Shown: piece by piece, positions 16,062 to 24,222 of the stretch
Position numbering within the stretch: the stretch's first letter is position 1
Layout of the letters: each line of letters begins with the position of its first letter
Source of the DNA: Xylanimonas ulmi
GTDB lineage: Bacteria; Actinomycetota; Actinomycetes; Actinomycetales; Cellulomonadaceae
Length of the DNA stretch: 64,000 nucleotides
Assembly: GCF_004216535.1 (NCBI RefSeq)
Contig: NZ_SGWX01000001.1
Location: 310,001 to 374,000, forward strand
Reading direction: 5' to 3'
Position numbers and translations under genes: made by a program
Notes under the pieces: model-generated
Told to the model about the DNA's origin: nothing
Seen by the model: the letters and a program-made list of their open reading frames with translations, nothing else
Database searches by the model: none

Positions 16062-17386
16062 TGCCCACTCCGGTCACCGTCCTGGCGGCTGTGCGCGGCG
16101 CGGCCGAGACGCAGGTCGTCGTCGCGCTCGGAGCCCCGGACTCGGGGGCGAGGGTCACACGCCGGTGCGGCGACGTCGTCGAGCTGCTCGCGGCCGCCGC
16201 GGCGGGAGCGGGGTGCGTCGCGATCGTCTCCGGGGACCTTCCCGGCCTCGACCGAGAGACGGTCACCCGGCTGCACGCCGCGGGGGTGCGCGTCGTCGGG
16301 CTCGACGACGGACAGGTGGCGGGGCGCCTGCGCGCGATGGGCGTCGACGTCGTGCTCGACGTCGCGTCCGGACCGGCGGCAAGCGAGCTGGTCGCGGCGG
16401 TGGGCGAGGCGGCGAGCGCCGTCGAGCCCGCGTCCGAGGGGCCCGCCGGCGCGCCCGCGGTGCGCGGCGCCCCGTCGCCCGACGAGGCGGCCGCCGCGGG
16501 GGAGCCCTCGGGTCAGGTCGTGACCGTGTGGGGACCAGTCGGCGCGCCGGGGCGCACCACCGTCGCGCTCGAGCTCGCGGCGCACCTGGCCGGTCTGGCG
16601 GGCTCGGGCGCCCGCGCAGGACGGCGTGCGGGGACGGGCCGCCACGCGCGTCCGGCGCCAGCGCCCGTCGCCGGCGACGTGTTGCTGGTCGACGCCGACA
16701 CCTACGGCTCGTCGCTCGCCATGCGGCTGGGGCTGCTCGACGACGCTCCCGGACTGGCCGCCGCGTGCCGCGCCGCGGGCCAGGGCTCGCTCGACGCCGC
16801 CGCTCTGGCCCGCCAGTGCCCCGTGGTCGCGCCGGGCCTGCGGGCCCTGACGGGGCTCACGCGGGCCGCGCGCTGGCCCGAGGTCCCGGCCTCCGGGTTG
16901 GAGGTCGTGTTCGAGCAGGCCCGGCGGATCGCGGTGTGGACCGTGGTCGACACCGGCGCACCGATCGAGGCCGACGAGCTGCTGATGTACGACACGCACG
17001 CGCCGCAACGCAACGCCGCCGCGCTGGCCTCGCTCGCCGCGGCCGACCATGTGGTGGTCGTGGGTTGCGCCGACCCGGTGGGGATCGGGCGGTTGGTGCG
17101 CGCGCTGGAGGATCTGCGCGAGGCGCCGATCGCGGTGGCCGCGCCCAGCGTCGTCGTGGTCAACCGCGCGCGGGCGTCGTCCGTCGGGCCGCGACCCGAG
17201 GCCGCGGTGCGCGAGGCCATGGCACGCTACGCGGGGCTCGACGACGTCGTCGTGGTCCCTGACGACCCGGGCGCCGCCGACGGGGCGCTGTTGGCGGGGC
17301 GCAGCCTCGCCGAGCACGCCCCTGCCTCACCCGCCCGTGCGGCGATCGCCCAGGTGGCCGACCGACTGCGGCGCGCGGCCACCTGA
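16061..17386 (+). CDS. CpaE-like ParA-family ATPase
   Basis: A 441-residue protein. The first 140 residues are receiver-like, as in CpaE/TadZ. A Pro/Glu linker precedes the ATPase: a deviant Walker A GPVGAPGRTTVALELA (no second Lys; Arg-Thr-Thr), the switch LLVDADTYGSSLAMRLGL, and a later VVDTGAP. CpaE/TadZ proteins localise the Flp pilus machine. The tadA, tadB and tadC genes that usually follow are not present; a sugar symporter comes next. The pilus partners must be elsewhere or absent. Confidence 0.82.
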   Translation: MPTPVTVLAAVRGAAETQVVVALGAPDSGARVTRRCGDVVELLAAAAAGAGCVAIVSGDLPGLDRETVTRLHAAGVRVVGLDDGQVAGRLRAMGVDVVLDVASGPAASELVAAVGEAASAVEPASEGPAGAPAVRGAPSPDEAAAAGEPSGQVVTVWGPVGAPGRTTVALELAAHLAGLAGSGARAGRRAGTGRHARPAPAPVAGDVLLVDADTYGSSLAMRLGLLDDAPGLAAACRAAGQGSLDAAALARQCPVVAPGLRALTGLTRAARWPEVPASGLEVVFEQARRIAVWTVVDTGAPIEADELLMYDTHAPQRNAAALASLAAADHVVVVGCADPVGIGRLVRALEDLREAPIAVAAPSVVVVNRARASSVGPRPEAAVREAMARYAGLDDVVVVPDDPGAADGALLAGRSLAEHAPASPARAAIAQVADRLRRAAT

Positions 17387-17535
17387 TCTGCGGCGGCGTG
17401 GGCTTCGACACACTGGCGCACATCGATTTGTCGCGTGACCGCTTGGGGGCGCACCCTGTACAGGTTGCCCGCGCGCACCGTGCGACCACTCCGCGGCCCG
17501 GGCGACGGATCCGACGACGGTGAGAGGGCACAGCC

Positions 17536-18978
17536 ATGACCGCGACCATTGAAGGCGCTGGGAGCGCTCTCAGGCTCGAAAAGCCTGGTGAGGAGCACGG
17601 CTTCTACCGCCTGACCTGGACTCAGCGCATCGGCTTCGGCTCGGGCGACCTGGCCCAGAACCTCATCTACAACACGGTCTCGACATACCTGCTGTTCTTC
17701 TACACCGAGGTCTTTGGCCTCTCGGCGGCGGCCGCGGCGACAATGTTCCTGGCCGTGCGACTCATCGACGTGGTGTGGGACCCGATCGTCGGCGCGATGG
17801 TCGACAAGCACTCGACCCCGTGGGGCCGCTACCGCGGCTACCTGGTGATCGCGGGCATCCCGCTGTCGGCGCTCGCCGTCCTGGTGTTCTGGACGGGGAT
17901 GTCGGGCTCGCTGGTGTACGCCTATGTCACCTACGTCGGCCTGTCGATGCTCTACACGCTGCTCAACGTGCCCTACGGCGCCCTCAACTCCTCGCTCACG
18001 CGTGACAACGACGAGATCTCGGTGCTGACCACCACGCGCATGTTCCTCGCGAACATCGGCGGCCTCGCCGTCGCGTTCGGCGTGCCGGTGCTGGTGCGCC
18101 TCTTCTCCGCCGACGGGCACTGGGACACCCCGGCCGCGGCGGGCGGATGGCTGACCACCATGGCGATCTACGCCGCCGTCGGCCTGGCGGTGCTGGTCTT
18201 CACGTTCACGCAGACCAAGGAGCGCGTCGTCATGGACGACGCCGCCGCCGAGCAGGTCCGCGTCTCCGACCTGGCCACCGAGTTCCGCCGCAACCAGCCG
18301 CTGCGCGTGGTCGCGTTCTTCTTCATCACGGCGTTCGCGATGATGTCCGTCGGCAACGCGGGCGCGGCCTACTACATGAACGACGTCGTGCGCGCCGAGG
18401 GCGCCGTGCAGTGGTTCAACGCGCTGGGCGTGCTGCCCGCGTTCGTGTTCCTGCCGCTGGTGCCGCGCATCAAGCGCCGCGTCGGCAAGAAGCCGCTGTT
18501 CATCGGGTTCCTTGCGATCGCGATCGCCGGCATGGCGATGCTCTACCTCATCCCGAACCCGGCCGAGCATGTGGGCCTGGTCATGGCGGCCCAGTTCGTG
18601 CGGTCCACGGGCGTCATCGTCGCCACCGGCTACATGTGGTCGCTCATCCCTGAGGTCGTCTCCTATGGCGAGTGGCGCACCGGTCGACGCATCTCGGGCA
18701 TCGTCAACGCCCTGACCGGCATCTTCTTCAAGGCGGGCATGGCCCTGGGCGGCGTGGTGCCCGGCGTCGTGCTGGCGATCACGGGCTACCGCTCCGACGC
18801 CGGCACGCAGTCGCACGCCGCCACGCAGGGCATCTTGTGGCTCGTCTCGGTCATCCCGGCGGCCCTGCTCGTGGTGGCCATGGTCGTCATCAGCCGGTAC
18901 GACCTGGACGACGACCGGCTCACCGCGATGAACGCCGAGATCGAGCAGCGCGCGGCATCTGACGCCGCAGCCGCCTGA
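17536..18978 (+). CDS. GPH-family sugar:cation symporter
   Basis: A 480-residue membrane protein with twelve predicted helices and the typical GPH start, LTWTQRIGFGSGDLAQNLIYNTVSTYLLFFYTEVFGL, then RLIDVVWDPIVGAMVDKHSTPWGRYRGYL, the family's D-P-x-x-G/D-R loop. Members import glycosides, pentosides or hexuronides with protons or sodium. The start ATG has GAGAGGG upstream. A near-perfect CelR-type LacI operator lies in codons 8-13, suggesting induction by plant-polymer sugars. No glycosidase or sugar regulator is adjacent. Confidence 0.9.
   Translation: MTATIEGAGSALRLEKPGEEHGFYRLTWTQRIGFGSGDLAQNLIYNTVSTYLLFFYTEVFGLSAAAAATMFLAVRLIDVVWDPIVGAMVDKHSTPWGRYRGYLVIAGIPLSALAVLVFWTGMSGSLVYAYVTYVGLSMLYTLLNVPYGALNSSLTRDNDEISVLTTTRMFLANIGGLAVAFGVPVLVRLFSADGHWDTPAAAGGWLTTMAIYAAVGLAVLVFTFTQTKERVVMDDAAAEQVRVSDLATEFRRNQPLRVVAFFFITAFAMMSVGNAGAAYYMNDVVRAEGAVQWFNALGVLPAFVFLPLVPRIKRRVGKKPLFIGFLAIAIAGMAMLYLIPNPAEHVGLVMAAQFVRSTGVIVATGYMWSLIPEVVSYGEWRTGRRISGIVNALTGIFFKAGMALGGVVPGVVLAITGYRSDAGTQSHAATQGILWLVSVIPAALLVVAMVVISRYDLDDDRLTAMNAEIEQRAASDAAAA
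17559..17572. promoter_or_regulatory. CelR-like LacI-family operator inside the symporter's first codons
   Basis: TGGGAGCGCTCTCA matches the 14-bp palindrome TGGGAGCGCTCCCA described for CelR of cellulolytic Actinobacteria at 13 of 14 positions. It lies 23-36 nt after the A of the symporter ATG, a position where a bound repressor would block elongation. Confidence 0.65.
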
Positions 18979-19005
18979 GCCGCCCGGCTCGGGCACAATC
19001 GGGAC

Positions 19006-19518
19006 ATGCGCCTCTACGTGCCCGCCACGCTCGACGACCTGGACTCCGCCGACGTCACTGACGTCGGCGCCACGTGGACGGTTCCGGGCCGCCTCGCCCA
19101 CGCGGTCACGGCCGGGCTTCAGACCTCCTTCCCCGACGAGGACGAGGAGGGGCTGGAGTGGCAGGCGTTCCTCGCCGCGGCCCACGACTCGCTGCTGCGT
19201 GTCGCCGAGTCGCCCGACGGCGTTCGGCTGCGCGTCGTGGTCACGGTCGAGGTGCCCGACGACGTCGTCCAGGTGCCGCGCGCCCGCACCAACGCGCTGT
19301 CCCAGGTGTGCGTGACCGACGACGTGCCCGGGGTCGAGGTTGTGGCGCTGCACGTCGACGAGCCCGACGCCTTCCTCGACATCGCCGACGTGCTCGACGC
19401 CGCGGCCGACGAAGCGCCCGGCGCCGACGCGGCGCTCGACGACGCCATCCAGCGCGTCACCGACCGTGACCTGTTGTGGTACGCGCCCGCCGAGCTGCGC
19501 GCGATCCCGCGCGCCTGA
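19006..19518 (+). CDS. DUF6912-family hypothetical protein
   Basis: A 170-residue acidic cytoplasmic protein starting MRLYVPATLDDL, with an internal ARTNALSQVCVTDDVPGVEVVALHVDE and a C-terminal DLLWYAPAELRAIPR. The pattern corresponds to the small actinobacterial family annotated DUF6912, of unknown function. It follows the symporter by 27 nt but has its own conserved context in the phylum. Confidence 0.75.
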   Translation: MRLYVPATLDDLDSADVTDVGATWTVPGRLAHAVTAGLQTSFPDEDEEGLEWQAFLAAAHDSLLRVAESPDGVRLRVVVTVEVPDDVVQVPRARTNALSQVCVTDDVPGVEVVALHVDEPDAFLDIADVLDAAADEAPGADAALDDAIQRVTDRDLLWYAPAELRAIPRA

Positions 19519-19623
19519 GACGCGGCGCCGCCTGAGTCTGTCGCGCCGACGTCGGCGGCACCTGAGGCAGCGGTGCCTGCGGCTGCGGCGCGAGCGTCCT
19601 GAGGCGTGAGCCTCCTGGGAGCG

Positions 19624-20490
19624 CTACGCCGCGAACACCGCACGCCGGGCGGTGCGGCGCAGCACGTGCAGCAGCCCCGGGCCGAGCACCGTCAGGAGCA
19701 CGACGCACGTGATCGCCCGCCCGAGGTTCCACCCGAGCGAGGTGACGGTGTTGACGACGGCGAAGGTGCGCAGGTTGGCCCACGGCCCCGCGGCCGGGTC
19801 GAACCCGGCCTGGGAGCCGGTGCCGAACACGAAGGGCCAGAACGCCAGGTCAAGCAGATACCCGTAGGCGAACGAGGCCACGAAGCCGTAGGCGCCCAGG
19901 AGCGCGACCTCGGCGCGCGACCCCGCCCGAGTCGGGGGCAGCAACCCCGCGCCCAGGCCCACGAACGCGGCGGCGACCATCTGGTACGGCATCCACGGGC
20001 CCACCCCGGCCGTCACGAGCGCGGAGGCGAAGATCGTCAGGGCGCCCAGCAGGTAGCCGAACCCGGCGCCGAACGCGCGCCCGCCGAGCACGATGAGGAA
20101 GAACACCGTCTCCAGCCCACCCGCGCCCGCGCCCAGCGGGCGCACGATGGAGCCGATGGCGGCGAGCACACCGAGCATCGCCAGCGTCGTGGTGCGCACC
20201 TCGCGCGCCGACAGCTCGACCAGCACCAGTCCGGCGACGACCAGCAGCACGACGCCCATGACGACGGGAGCCACGCTCGCCCCGGTGCGGTCGTCGCCGA
20301 CCAGCGACGACGGGTCGACCAGCAGCGGCCAGGTGAACGCGAGCAGCCCGATCAGGGCCGCGGCGACGAGCGTGACCCGCGCTCGGGGGGCGAGCGGGAC
20401 GGCGCGCACCCGCGGGGCGCGGTCGGCGCGACCGCCGGGGTCGGGGCCACTGGCCGACGCCGGGGCCGGCGCCCGAGCCGGGGCCGTCAT
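19624..20490 (-). CDS. ECF transporter S component, probably for cobalamin (CbrT-like)
   Basis: A 288-residue integral membrane protein with a disordered N-terminus (about 45 residues) and six or seven hydrophobic helices (VTLVAAALIGLLAFTWPLL; VMGVVLLVVAGLVLVEL; LETVFFLIVLGGRAFGAGFG). It is the last gene of the ECF operon and starts 4 nt inside the end of the EcfA gene. In ECF transporters this subunit binds the vitamin. The B12 riboswitch at the head of the operon identifies a corrinoid as the likely substrate. Confidence 0.85.
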   Translation of the reverse strand: MTAPARAPAPASASGPDPGGRADRAPRVRAVPLAPRARVTLVAAALIGLLAFTWPLLVDPSSLVGDDRTGASVAPVVMGVVLLVVAGLVLVELSAREVRTTTLAMLGVLAAIGSIVRPLGAGAGGLETVFFLIVLGGRAFGAGFGYLLGALTIFASALVTAGVGPWMPYQMVAAAFVGLGAGLLPPTRAGSRAEVALLGAYGFVASFAYGYLLDLAFWPFVFGTGSQAGFDPAAGPWANLRTFAVVNTVTSLGWNLGRAITCVVLLTVLGPGLLHVLRRTARRAVFAA

Positions 20491-22199
20491 GCCCGACCGC
20501 CTGCGGCCGGGTCGCGCTCGGGCCCGCCGGCCTGCGGCCGCGTGTGCAGGCCCGCGCGCACGTCGTCGAGCGTGAGCCACGGCAGCGGCCAGAACACCTT
20601 CGCGAGCTGCGGGGCATAGGCGGGCGACGCCGCGCAGATCTCGCGCGCGGGACCGTCGGCCACGACCTGGCCGTCCGCGAGGATGACCGCGCGGTCGGCG
20701 ACCTCGGCGGCGAACTCGACGTCGTGCGTCGCGCACACGACCGTGGCGCCCTCGCTCGCGAGCTCGCGCGCCAGGGCGGCGAGCCGCTCCTTGGTCGCGT
20801 AGTCGAGCCCGCGTGTGGGCTCGTCGAGCAGCACGACGGCGGGGCGCGAGACGAGCTGCACGGCCAGCACGAGTCCGAGGCGCTGGCCCTCGGACAGGTC
20901 GGCCGGGTCGGCGTTCGGGTCCGCGCCCAGCCGGCGCTCGCCGTCGCCCCGTTCGGCGCCCTCGAGCCGGGCCAGCAGCCGTGCGGTGCTGCCCGGGGCC
21001 GCCGCGCTGTCGCGGTCGGCCTGCGCGCACTCGGCCGCGACCGTGGGCAGGTAGAGCAGGTCGGAGGCCGTCTGCGGCACGAGCGTCACCACGCGCCGGG
21101 CGGCGCCGGCGGGCAGCCGGCGCGGGTCGGCGCCCGCGACCGAGAGCGCGCCCGACGACGTCGTCGCCCCCGCCAGCGCCCACAGCAGCGAGGACTTGCC
21201 CGCGCCGTTGCGCCCCATGACCACGGTCACGGTCCCGGGCGCGAGCGTCAGGTCGAGGCCGTCGACCGCAGCGGTCTCCCCGTACCGCACGGTCAGGTCG
21301 CGGGCGACGACGGCGGGCTCCGCGCAGCCGGGCCCCGGGCCGTCGTGGCCCGCTCCGGCGGGCGCCGCCGCGACGGATGCGACGGCCTTCGCCAGCTCGG
21401 GGTGCTCGCGGCGCACCGTGCGCCGCGCCTCGCGCACGTCGAGCGGCACGCTCGGCCAGCCGAGCTCACGCGCGAGCGCCGCCAGGGGCGGGCGCACATC
21501 GGCGCGCGCGAGCACCTGCGAGCCCGGCCCGACGACGGCGGACCCGTCGCCCGGAAGCCACACGACCTGGTCGGCGGCCTGCATGACCCGTTCGACGCGG
21601 TGCTCGGCGAGCACCACGGTGAGCCCGACGTCGTGCACCAGAGAGGTGATGGCCGCGAGCACGTCGCCCGCCGCCGTCGGGTCGAGCGCCGACGTCGGCT
21701 CGTCGAGCACCAGCACGCGCGGCTGCGCGGCGAGCACCGACGCGATCGCGACGCGCTGCTGCTGCCCGCCTGAGAGCGTCGCGAGCGGCGCCCGGCGCAG
21801 CTCGCCGATGCCGAGCAGGTCGCACGTCTCCTCCACACGCTTGCGCATCGCGGTCGGGGCGACGCCGAGCTGCTCCATGCCGTAGGCGATCTCGTCCTCG
21901 ACCCGGTCGGTGACGAACCCGCGCAGCGGGTCCTGGCCGACGTAGCCGACCAGGCGGGCCATCTGACGCGGGGGATGCTCGCGTGTGGCGCGCCCCGCCA
22001 CGGTGACCGTGCCGCTCATCGTCGCGCCCGTGAAATGGGGCACCAGTCCGTTGACCGCGCCCAACAGCGTGGACTTGCCGCTGCCGGTGCGCCCGACGAC
22101 AAGGCACAGGTCGCCCTCGGCGACCTCGAGGCCGACGTGGCTCAGCACGGCGCGGCGCGACCCCGCGGGGGTGATCGTGACGTCGTCGAACCTGATCAT
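20487..22199 (-). CDS. Fused double ATPase of an ECF transporter (EcfA-EcfA')
   Basis: A 570-residue protein with two complete ABC ATPase domains. First: Walker A GRTGSGKST, signature LSGGQQQR, Walker B VLVLDEPTSALDP. Second: Walker A GRNGAGKSS, signature LSEGQRLG, Walker B VVLLDEPTRGLD. Each has its switch His (LAEHRVERV; CATHDVEFA). It supplies energy to EcfT and the S component. The ATG at 22199 overlaps the EcfT stop by 4 nt. Fusion of both ATPases into one chain is common in Actinobacteria. Confidence 0.93.
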   Translation of the reverse strand: MIRFDDVTITPAGSRRAVLSHVGLEVAEGDLCLVVGRTGSGKSTLLGAVNGLVPHFTGATMSGTVTVAGRATREHPPRQMARLVGYVGQDPLRGFVTDRVEDEIAYGMEQLGVAPTAMRKRVEETCDLLGIGELRRAPLATLSGGQQQRVAIASVLAAQPRVLVLDEPTSALDPTAAGDVLAAITSLVHDVGLTVVLAEHRVERVMQAADQVVWLPGDGSAVVGPGSQVLARADVRPPLAALARELGWPSVPLDVREARRTVRREHPELAKAVASVAAAPAGAGHDGPGPGCAEPAVVARDLTVRYGETAAVDGLDLTLAPGTVTVVMGRNGAGKSSLLWALAGATTSSGALSVAGADPRRLPAGAARRVVTLVPQTASDLLYLPTVAAECAQADRDSAAAPGSTARLLARLEGAERGDGERRLGADPNADPADLSEGQRLGLVLAVQLVSRPAVVLLDEPTRGLDYATKERLAALARELASEGATVVCATHDVEFAAEVADRAVILADGQVVADGPAREICAASPAYAPQLAKVFWPLPWLTLDDVRAGLHTRPQAGGPERDPAAGGRA

Positions 22200-23275
22200 C
22201 GCGTGGCCTCCGGGGCGGGCGCGGGCGTCCACAGCAGGGCGCTCGCGGCCAGCGCCGGGACGGCGAGCATGGCCAGCGTAGGCGCAGGCCACGGGGGAGT
22301 CGTCGGGCGCATGACCGACGTGGCGGTCGCGAGCGCCCACGCCGCGACGGCGAACGTGGCGGCCCCGGTGGCGGCCAACGCCCACTCGACGCGCGTCCAC
22401 TCGGTGGGGCGGTAGCGCGTGACGGCCAGGCGCCGGCGCGCGAGGGTCACGGCGCCGGCCGCGCAGGCCGTCCCGGCGACCAGGCACGCCGTCCCGGTGG
22501 CGCCCGCGCCGGGCAGGCCGAGCACGGCGAACGCCCCGAACCCGAGCAAGGCCAGCGCGGTCGCCGTCAGCGCGGTCGTCGCAGGCGGCACGCGCCGGGC
22601 GTCGAGCGTGGCGCCGTAGCCGCGCGCCTCCATCGCCGCGGCGATCGACACCGACCGGTCGACGGCGTCGCCGAACACGGGCAGCACCACCGTGCGCATC
22701 AGGCGCAGGCGCCCGGGCGGTCCGCCGCGCAGGCGCCGGGCGCGGCGCACGCGGGCCGCGGAGTCGAGCAGCTGCGGGGCCACGGTGAGCGCGATCGCCA
22801 GCGCGGTGGTGACCTCGCCGAGCGCGGCGGGCACCGTGCGCAGCGCCCGCCGCGGGCTGGCCAGCACGGCCGCGGCGCCGACGCACATGACGATCGCGGC
22901 CAGGCGCGCGCCGTCGCCGAGGGCCAGCGCCAGGCCGTCGGTGGTCACGGGGCCGCCGAGCCGGATGCCCGCCGCCCAGTCGGGCAGGGGGACGCGGGGG
23001 AGCGTGAACAGGACGGCGCCCGAGCGGTTGACGCCGAGCAGCGCCTGGAACACGACCCGCACCACGACGATCGCCGCGCCGAGCCCGGCGTACAGCCACC
23101 ACGTGCGGCGGGCGCCGTCGGCCGGGCGCCGGCGCAGCGCGACGGCGCCCGCGACGGCCGCCACCAGGACGGACAGCAGCGCGTGGGTGGTCAGGGAGAC
23201 GGCCGCGGCCGCGCCCAGGGCCCACACCCACCAGGCGCCTGGGTGCGCCTCGCGCCCCCGGGGGGCACGGGCCAT
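22196..23275 (-). CDS. ecfT: EcfT / CbiQ-family energy-coupling membrane protein
   Basis: A 359-residue membrane protein. N-terminal helices (WALGAAAAVSLTTHALLSVLVAAVAGAVAL) are followed by the coupling region with the two Ala-Arg-type motifs (LDSAARVRRARRLRGG and SIAAAMEARGYG), which contact the ATPases, and further C-terminal helices. It lies 3 nt downstream of the lipoprotein gene and overlaps the ATPase gene. Confidence 0.9.
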   Translation of the reverse strand: MARAPRGREAHPGAWWVWALGAAAAVSLTTHALLSVLVAAVAGAVALRRRPADGARRTWWLYAGLGAAIVVVRVVFQALLGVNRSGAVLFTLPRVPLPDWAAGIRLGGPVTTDGLALALGDGARLAAIVMCVGAAAVLASPRRALRTVPAALGEVTTALAIALTVAPQLLDSAARVRRARRLRGGPPGRLRLMRTVVLPVFGDAVDRSVSIAAAMEARGYGATLDARRVPPATTALTATALALLGFGAFAVLGLPGAGATGTACLVAGTACAAGAVTLARRRLAVTRYRPTEWTRVEWALAATGAATFAVAAWALATATSVMRPTTPPWPAPTLAMLAVPALAASALLWTPAPAPEATR

Positions 23276-23278
23276 CGC

Positions 23279-23821
23279 TCAGCCCACGGGGTCCGGCTCG
23301 GTCACGCCGGCGATCTTGGGCGGGGCGCACACGTCGCCGTAGCACCAGCCCTCGATCGAGCCGGGGGCGGGCACGGCGTCGTCGGACCCGGTCGTGGCGA
23401 ACTGCCACTGCCCGTCCGGGACGGCGCTGTAGTACTGCCAGAAGCGGCCGTCGAACGTCGTGGGGCACGCAGCTGGCTCGCCGCCAATCGCACAGATCAG
23501 GCCGTTCGCGTCGCGTGCGATCTCGAGCCCGGCGGCCTCGAGCGCGGCGGTCCCGGTCTGCGGGGTTCCGACGCACTCGTCGGCCAGCACGGTCCCATCC
23601 TCGGCGCCCACGACGAGCCAGACGTCGCCCGCCGTCGTGCAGCCGGCCACGTCGACGACCTCGGCGCCCGTCGCGGCGTCGGTGGGCTCGGGCGAGGATC
23701 CGCCGTCGGACGACGGCGAGCTGGAGCACGCGCCCAGCAGGAGCAGAGCGCCGCACGCGGCGGCGAGGGCGCTCAGCGCGCGACGGGAGCCCGGGGTGGG
23801 GGCGGGGCGTGTCGGTCTCAT
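23279..23821 (-). CDS. Lipoprotein heading the B12 ECF operon (DUF4430-like)
   Basis: A 180-residue secreted lipoprotein. A signal peptide (RRALSALAAACGALLLLGAC) ends in the lipobox LLGAC, with lipidated Cys at about residue 33, then a Ser/Pro linker. The globular part includes LICAIGGEPAACPTTFDGRFWQYYSA and a C-terminal WQFATTGSDDAVPAPGSIEGWCYG. This resembles the DUF4430/transcobalamin-like domains that accompany ECF vitamin transporters, so it may capture corrinoids outside the cell. The start ATG follows AGGAGG by four bases. It is the first gene after the riboswitch. Confidence 0.8.
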   Translation of the reverse strand: MRPTRPAPTPGSRRALSALAAACGALLLLGACSSSPSSDGGSSPEPTDAATGAEVVDVAGCTTAGDVWLVVGAEDGTVLADECVGTPQTGTAALEAAGLEIARDANGLICAIGGEPAACPTTFDGRFWQYYSAVPDGQWQFATTGSDDAVPAPGSIEGWCYGDVCAPPKIAGVTEPDPVG

Positions 23822-23920
23822 GGTGCCTCCTGGAGACGGGCGCGACCAGGCGTGGGCACCGCCGACGGCGGGGTGACCCACCCGCAGTCCGCGACGGGTG
23901 TGGTGCTCGATGCGGTGCGG

Positions 23921-24022
23921 GGAGGGCGGTCCGGCTCGGCGCGCACGCGCCTCACGGTTGCGGGTCAGCTCCGGATTCGCACCGGATTCCCCCGCCCCGA
24001 CGGGGGCAACGGTAGCCCGCGG
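23921..24022 (-). promoter_or_regulatory. Cobalamin riboswitch
   Basis: Read on the minus strand, the conserved core GGGGGAATCCGGTGCGAATC continues into a segment ending CTGACCCGCAACCGTGA, which matches the B12-riboswitch receptor core. It is followed by the B12-box-like GAGCCGGACCGCC. The 5' arm GGGCTACCGTTGCC (about 24005-24018) supplies the pairing partner. It lies 100 nt upstream of the lipoprotein start and should repress the ECF operon when cobalamin is plentiful. Ends are approximate. Confidence 0.92.
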
Positions 24023-24058
24023 CCGTCGCCGCCGCGCTCACGTCTGCGCTCTGTGACA

Positions 24059-24090
24059 ACTGGTCCTGCGGATCGAACGATTACTGGTCC
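24059..24090. promoter_or_regulatory. Direct repeat ACTGGTCC x2 upstream of eutH
   Basis: ACTGGTCC occurs at 24059-24066 and again at 24083-24090, exactly 24 bp apart (slightly over two helical turns, same face). It lies between the divergent eut and ECF operons, 133-164 bp before eutH and just upstream of the riboswitch. MocR-type regulators bind spaced direct repeats, and a MocR gene flanks the operon. Assignment to that protein is inference. Confidence 0.45.
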
Positions 24091-24222
24091 AGATCTACCC
24101 GGCGGCGCGCGGCGCGCCGTTCCTAGCCTGGCAGGAAAGCCGCTGGCGAGGCGCCCATCCCCGGGCGCCCGACCTGCGGTCGGGCGACGAGGCCCGGTCC
24201 GACGGGTGACAAGGAAGTGACT

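Noticed and set aside
15071-17317. Open frame of 748 codons on the minus strand opposite the SAF and CpaE genes
   Set aside because: Only its last 69 residues (the excisionase-like protein) are real. The rest is Arg/Gly/His-rich antisense of two clearly coding genes, an artefact of high GC.
24091-24222. A second cobalamin riboswitch in front of eutH on the plus strand
   Set aside because: No GGTG-AA-TCC core or B12 box on this strand; the only match is on the minus strand and belongs to the ECF operon.
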